From assembly GCF_946227985.1 (NCBI RefSeq), contig NZ_CAMKGL010000008.1, positions 62,001 through 126,000 on the forward strand: a stretch of 64,000 bases of DNA, in the 5' to 3' direction. How positions within the stretch are numbered: the stretch's first letter is position 1; each line of letters opens with the position of its first letter. The notes beneath the pieces are model-generated. The model saw only the letters and a list, made by a program, of their open reading frames with translations, did not search any database and was not told the DNA's origin. The DNA is from Serratia quinivorans (GTDB lineage: Bacteria; Pseudomonadota; Gammaproteobacteria; Enterobacterales; Enterobacteriaceae). The translations under genes and the position numbers were made by a program. Shown here piece by piece: positions 60,840 through 64,000 of the stretch.

Positions 60840-62267
60840 ATGTCACATCAGCGTAAGCACAACACCGGGTACATATTGCGAATTTGCGGTATTGCAGCAC
60901 TCGGCGGCATTCTGTTCGGTTATGACACCGCCGTGATCTCCGGCGCGATCGATGCCCTAAAAACCTATTTTGACCTCAGTCCGGTTGAAACCGGCTGGGC
61001 TGTCTCTAACGTGGTGATCGGCTGTGTGGTCGGTGCCTTTGGTGCCGGGCCGTTGGCTGCGCGTTACGGCCGTAAAAAGGCCCTGATGCTGGCGGCGGTG
61101 CTGTTCACTATTTCAGCTGTGGGCGCCGCGCTGGCCACCACCTTCACCTGGTTTGTGATTTACCGCATTATTGGTGGTTTGGCCGTGGGTATTGCCGCCA
61201 CCGTCTCACCGATGTATATGTCGGAAGTCTCACCTAAAGACATGCGTGGTCGAGCGCTCAGCATGCAGCAGTTCGCCATTGTGTTCGGCCAAATTGTGAT
61301 TTTCTACGTTAACTTCAAAATCGCCAGCATCGCCAGCGAAGCCTGGCTGGTGGAAATGGGCTGGCGCTGGATGATAGGCTCGGAAGTGATCCCGTGCATG
61401 CTGTTCCTGATGCTGGTGTTTATCATTCCGGAATCGCCACGCTGGAGCGTCATGGTCGGCCGTGACAGCCAGGCTCTGGCGATGTTGACCAAAGTCTCCA
61501 ACGCTGCCCATGCGCAAAGCGTACTGCAGGAAATCAAAGACTCATTGCAGCAGGACCAACAGAAAAGCCAGCAGAAGCTGAGCTTCGGCGACGTACGGGT
61601 GCGCTTCATTCTGTTTGTCGGCTGTATGATCGCCATGCTGCAACAGGTCACCGGCGTCAACGTAATGATGTACTACGCGCCAATGGTGCTGAAAACCGTT
61701 ACCGAAAATGCCCAGGAGGCACTGTTCCAGACCATTTGGATCGGCGTGCTGCAGTTGGTCGGCTCGGTAATCGGTGCCATGCTGATGGATCGCATGGGCC
61801 GCATTCCGCTGATGCGTTACGGCACCCTTGGCGCCATCGCCGGGTTGCTGATCACCTCTTATGCGCTCTACACCCAGGCCACCGGCTACCTTGCCCTGTT
61901 CGGCATGCTGTTCTTTATGGTGTTTTACGCCCTGTCCTGGGGAGTGGGTGCCTGGGTTCTGGTGTCAGAAATCTTTCCAAATCGCATGCGATCGCAGGGC
62001 ATGAGCATCGCCGTCGGCTGCATGTGGTTGGCCAACTTTGTCGTTTCGCAGAGTTTCCCGATGATCAACGACAACCCTTATTTATTCTCCAGCTTCCATG
62101 GTGCCTTCCCGATGTGGGTCTTTGCCGCCTGCTGCCTGTTTAGCTACTGGTTCATCGGCCGTTATATTCCGGAAACCAAAGGCGTCTCGCTGGAAAAAAT
62201 GGAAGACGTCGTGATGGCCAAACGCTATCGCCAAGCGCCACCCGAAACACAACGAACGCCGCTGTAA
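60840..62267 (+). CDS. MFS sugar porter, probable myo-inositol transporter
   Basis: A 475-residue major facilitator with 12 hydrophobic segments. Sugar-porter signatures are present: GGILFGYDTAVISGAI near the N-terminus, RYGRKKALM after the second segment, RIIGGLAVGIAATVSPMYMSE, PESPRW before the central loop, and PETKGVSLEKME at the C-terminus. Such proteins are proton-sugar symporters in the inner membrane; IolT-type members carry inositol. Substrate is inferred from its place in the iol cluster. GGAG lies 7-10 bp before the ATG. It is followed by the IolI-like gene after 46 bp. Confidence 0.88.
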   Translation: MSHQRKHNTGYILRICGIAALGGILFGYDTAVISGAIDALKTYFDLSPVETGWAVSNVVIGCVVGAFGAGPLAARYGRKKALMLAAVLFTISAVGAALATTFTWFVIYRIIGGLAVGIAATVSPMYMSEVSPKDMRGRALSMQQFAIVFGQIVIFYVNFKIASIASEAWLVEMGWRWMIGSEVIPCMLFLMLVFIIPESPRWSVMVGRDSQALAMLTKVSNAAHAQSVLQEIKDSLQQDQQKSQQKLSFGDVRVRFILFVGCMIAMLQQVTGVNVMMYYAPMVLKTVTENAQEALFQTIWIGVLQLVGSVIGAMLMDRMGRIPLMRYGTLGAIAGLLITSYALYTQATGYLALFGMLFFMVFYALSWGVGAWVLVSEIFPNRMRSQGMSIAVGCMWLANFVVSQSFPMINDNPYLFSSFHGAFPMWVFAACCLFSYWFIGRYIPETKGVSLEKMEDVVMAKRYRQAPPETQRTPL

Positions 62268-62313
62268 GTCGGCAACTCTCAGGTTTTATCAAACTATTCA
62301 GGAGTAATGCATC

Positions 62314-63150
62314 ATGACCATTGCGCCAGACCGTTTTTGTATCAACCGCAAGATCGCACCCAATCTCGATTTGGAGCCGTTTTTCAGCCTGGTAAAAAAG
62401 TGCGGACTCAGCAAAGTTGAGCTGCGCAACGATATGCCGAGCGGCAAGGTGACAGATAACCTAAGCAACGATCAATTAAATGCCCTGGCGGCCAAATACG
62501 GCATCGAAATCGTCACCATTAACGCCCTCGGCAAGTTTAACCTGCCAGGCGATCAGGCCGGTTTGCTGGAAAACGCCGAGGCGCTGTTGGTGCAGGCTCA
62601 GGCGATCCATAGCCAGGCGCTGGTGCTGTGTCCACATTGCAGCGCGGACGATCGGCGCAGTGAGGAGCAGAAAAAAACCGATACGCTGGCAGCGCTGAAG
62701 CTGTTGGCACCGCTGTTTAAACAATACGGCGTGCAGGGCTACGTCGAGCCGTTGGGGTTCGGTATCAGTTCACTGCGCTCATCGCTGCTGACGCAATCCC
62801 TGATTCGCGACTCCGGCGCGCCGTACAAGATCGTGCTGGATACCTTCCACCACTATTTAAGTGATGTGGCGCAATCTGAGTTTGATGAGCAGATTCAAAT
62901 TGAGGGTATCGGTCTGGTACACCTGTCCGGTGTGGAAGATGCACGGAGCAAAAGTGCGCTTAGCGACGAAGAACGCATTATGTTGAGTCATCAGGATCGG
63001 CTGGAGAGCAAAAAGCAGGTGCAGAATCTGGAGCACCTGGGCTACACCGGGATTTATGCCTTCGAGCCGTTCTCTTCGCAGTTGGATAGCTGGACAGAGG
63101 CGGATATCGAACGTGAAATCCGCCAGAGTATCGCTTTGCTGCAAGGGTAA
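62314..63150 (+). CDS. IolI-like inosose isomerase/epimerase (TIM barrel)
   Basis: A 278-residue sugar-phosphate isomerase/epimerase barrel, the same length as B. subtilis IolI (2-keto-myo-inositol isomerase). Metal-ligand-like residues lie in VEPLGF, VLDTFHHYLSD, LVHLSGVED and the C-terminal FEPFSSQ stretches. It would allow other inositol isomers to enter the pathway. GGAG precedes the ATG. It is probably co-transcribed with the transporter. The exact reaction is inferred. Confidence 0.78.
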   Translation: MTIAPDRFCINRKIAPNLDLEPFFSLVKKCGLSKVELRNDMPSGKVTDNLSNDQLNALAAKYGIEIVTINALGKFNLPGDQAGLLENAEALLVQAQAIHSQALVLCPHCSADDRRSEEQKKTDTLAALKLLAPLFKQYGVQGYVEPLGFGISSLRSSLLTQSLIRDSGAPYKIVLDTFHHYLSDVAQSEFDEQIQIEGIGLVHLSGVEDARSKSALSDEERIMLSHQDRLESKKQVQNLEHLGYTGIYAFEPFSSQLDSWTEADIEREIRQSIALLQG

Positions 63151-63160
63151 TAGCCGCAGC

Positions 63161-63217
63161 GTAGGGGGCGAGCATGCTCGCCCCGATTTAACCGGGCGCA
63201 GCATGCAGCGCCCCTAC
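63161..63217 (+). repeat. 57-bp double-hairpin repeat, copy 2
   Basis: Begins GTAGGGGGCGA and ends GCGCCCCTAC. It folds as GGGCGAGC/GCTCGCCC and GGGCGC/GCGCCC hairpins and is followed by CTTATTTTTTAT. It lies between the stops of convergent iolI-like and fetB genes and may act as their terminator. Confidence 0.85.
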
Positions 63218-63234
63218 TCTTATTTTTTATGACG

Positions 63235-64000
63235 CTATTTCAGCGTGCTCACCACCAGTTGGTGGCGGGCGTTGTAAAACTTACGGTAGGCCAGGTAGCA
63301 GGCGATAATGGTCGACAGGCTGGCGGTGGAAAGCAGCATAAAGGTCACCATAATCTGGTACTTAATGGCTTTCACCGGATCAATACCGGCGAAGATCAGA
63401 CCGGACATCATGCCCGGCAGGCTGACCAGGCCGACGGTTTTGGCCGAGTCTACCGTCGGGATCAACGAAGCACGGATGCTGTCGCGGATCAGCGCAGCCG
63501 AGGCAAACTTCGGCGATGCCCCCAGGCTTAACATCTCCTGAATCTTCTGCTGATCGCTTTTGAAACGCTGCCCCAGATTGTTGTAGCACAGCCCCACCGC
63601 CACCATCGCATTACCGGCCACCATGCCGGAAATCGGAATCACCTGCATCGGGGTAAATTCTATCGAGCCGGTCAGCACCAGCACCACCAGCGTCAGTACC
63701 GCACCAGTAGTAATGGCGATAAACGATGTCATGAACGCATGACTGATATATTTACTGCGCTTTTGCGCGTTGTAAGCGGCGTTAAAGCAGATAAACAGCA
63801 CCATCAGTACCGTCAGAATGGCGTTGTTCACATCAAAAATGTACTTCAGTACATAGCCGACGATAATCAGCTGCACCACCGCCCGGCAAATACTCCAGAT
63901 AATGTCTTTTTCCAACGCCAACTTTTCTTTATGGCTGATGAAAATGGCGATCATCACCAATACCATCGACAGCACCAGGGACTCATTGCTGATATTATGC
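63235..64000 (-). CDS. fetB: Iron export ABC transporter permease FetB (5' end missing)
   Basis: The frame runs off the right edge; about 255 residues are visible of roughly 259. The internal ATG at 63975 is not the start, because upstream codons read HNISNESLVLS, matching the family N-terminus. FetB (YbbM) is a polytopic inner-membrane protein; with the ATPase FetA it exports iron and aids resistance to oxidative stress in E. coli. The AGTVDSAKTVGLVSLPGMMSG-like core (PTVDSAKTVGLVSLPGMMSG) and about six hydrophobic segments are visible. The fetA gene should lie beyond the window. Confidence 0.92.
   Translation of the reverse strand, partial: HNISNESLVLSMVLVMIAIFISHKEKLALEKDIIWSICRAVVQLIIVGYVLKYIFDVNNAILTVLMVLFICFNAAYNAQKRSKYISHAFMTSFIAITTGAVLTLVVLVLTGSIEFTPMQVIPISGMVAGNAMVAVGLCYNNLGQRFKSDQQKIQEMLSLGASPKFASAALIRDSIRASLIPTVDSAKTVGLVSLPGMMSGLIFAGIDPVKAIKYQIMVTFMLLSTASLSTIIACYLAYRKFYNARHQLVVSTLK

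Overview
The window looks like chromosome from a Serratia-type member of the Enterobacterales. Protein sequences and gene order closely follow the E. coli 75-77 minute region (igaA-yrfG-hslR-hslO-pckA, envZ-ompR, greB-tex-feoABC, bioH-gntX-nfuA, malQP-malT, glpEGR-glpD, glgPACXB-asd-yhgN, gnt genes, yhhW-ryhB-yhhY). It carries ERIC elements. Beyond yhhY the order departs from E. coli and holds a myo-inositol catabolic cluster. The genus is inference from protein similarity and layout; no rRNA is present.

Layout. 1-5884: stress and heat-shock genes and PEP carboxykinase. 6010-6749: a small FitAB/VapBC-type toxin-antitoxin pair inserted between pckA and envZ. 6766-12349: envZ-ompR, greB, tex. 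12842-15841: Fur-box-controlled feoABC iron(II) uptake. 15889-18583: a small DUF1471 periplasmic protein, bioH, gntX and nfuA. 18773-26538: malPQ and its divergent activator malT. 26622-30522: glpEGR and glpD, with two GlpR operators ahead of glpD. 30566-40390: the complete glycogen operon glgBXCAP on the minus strand, followed by asd and yhgN. 42873-46160: gluconate genes gntK, gntT, gntR with a back-to-back pair of GntR operators. 46418-49194: pirin yhhW, the iron-starvation sRNA ryhB, acetyltransferase yhhY and a Tat-exported P1 peptidase. 49255-63150: inositol genes (iolDGHE; fused iolC; RpiR-type iolR; iolA-iolB; MFS transporter; IolI-like isomerase). 63235-64000: fetB, cut by the window end.

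How they fit together. Most of the window is carbon and energy management: gluconeogenesis (pckA), maltodextrin and glycogen turnover (mal, glg), glycerol-3-phosphate (glp), gluconate (gnt) and inositol (iol). An iron layer runs alongside: feoABC, ryhB, nfuA and fetB.

The most unusual material is non-coding. Five ERIC elements and one half-element lie in the window. One supplies the stop codon and last five codons of glgA, one carries an internal insert of about 71 bp, and one is a chimera whose left-central part is replaced by a 57-bp double-hairpin unit. A second copy of that unit, with compensatory stem changes, lies at 63161-63217. I found no clearly undescribed multi-gene system, no CRISPR array, no prophage, no transposase gene and no tRNA or rRNA.
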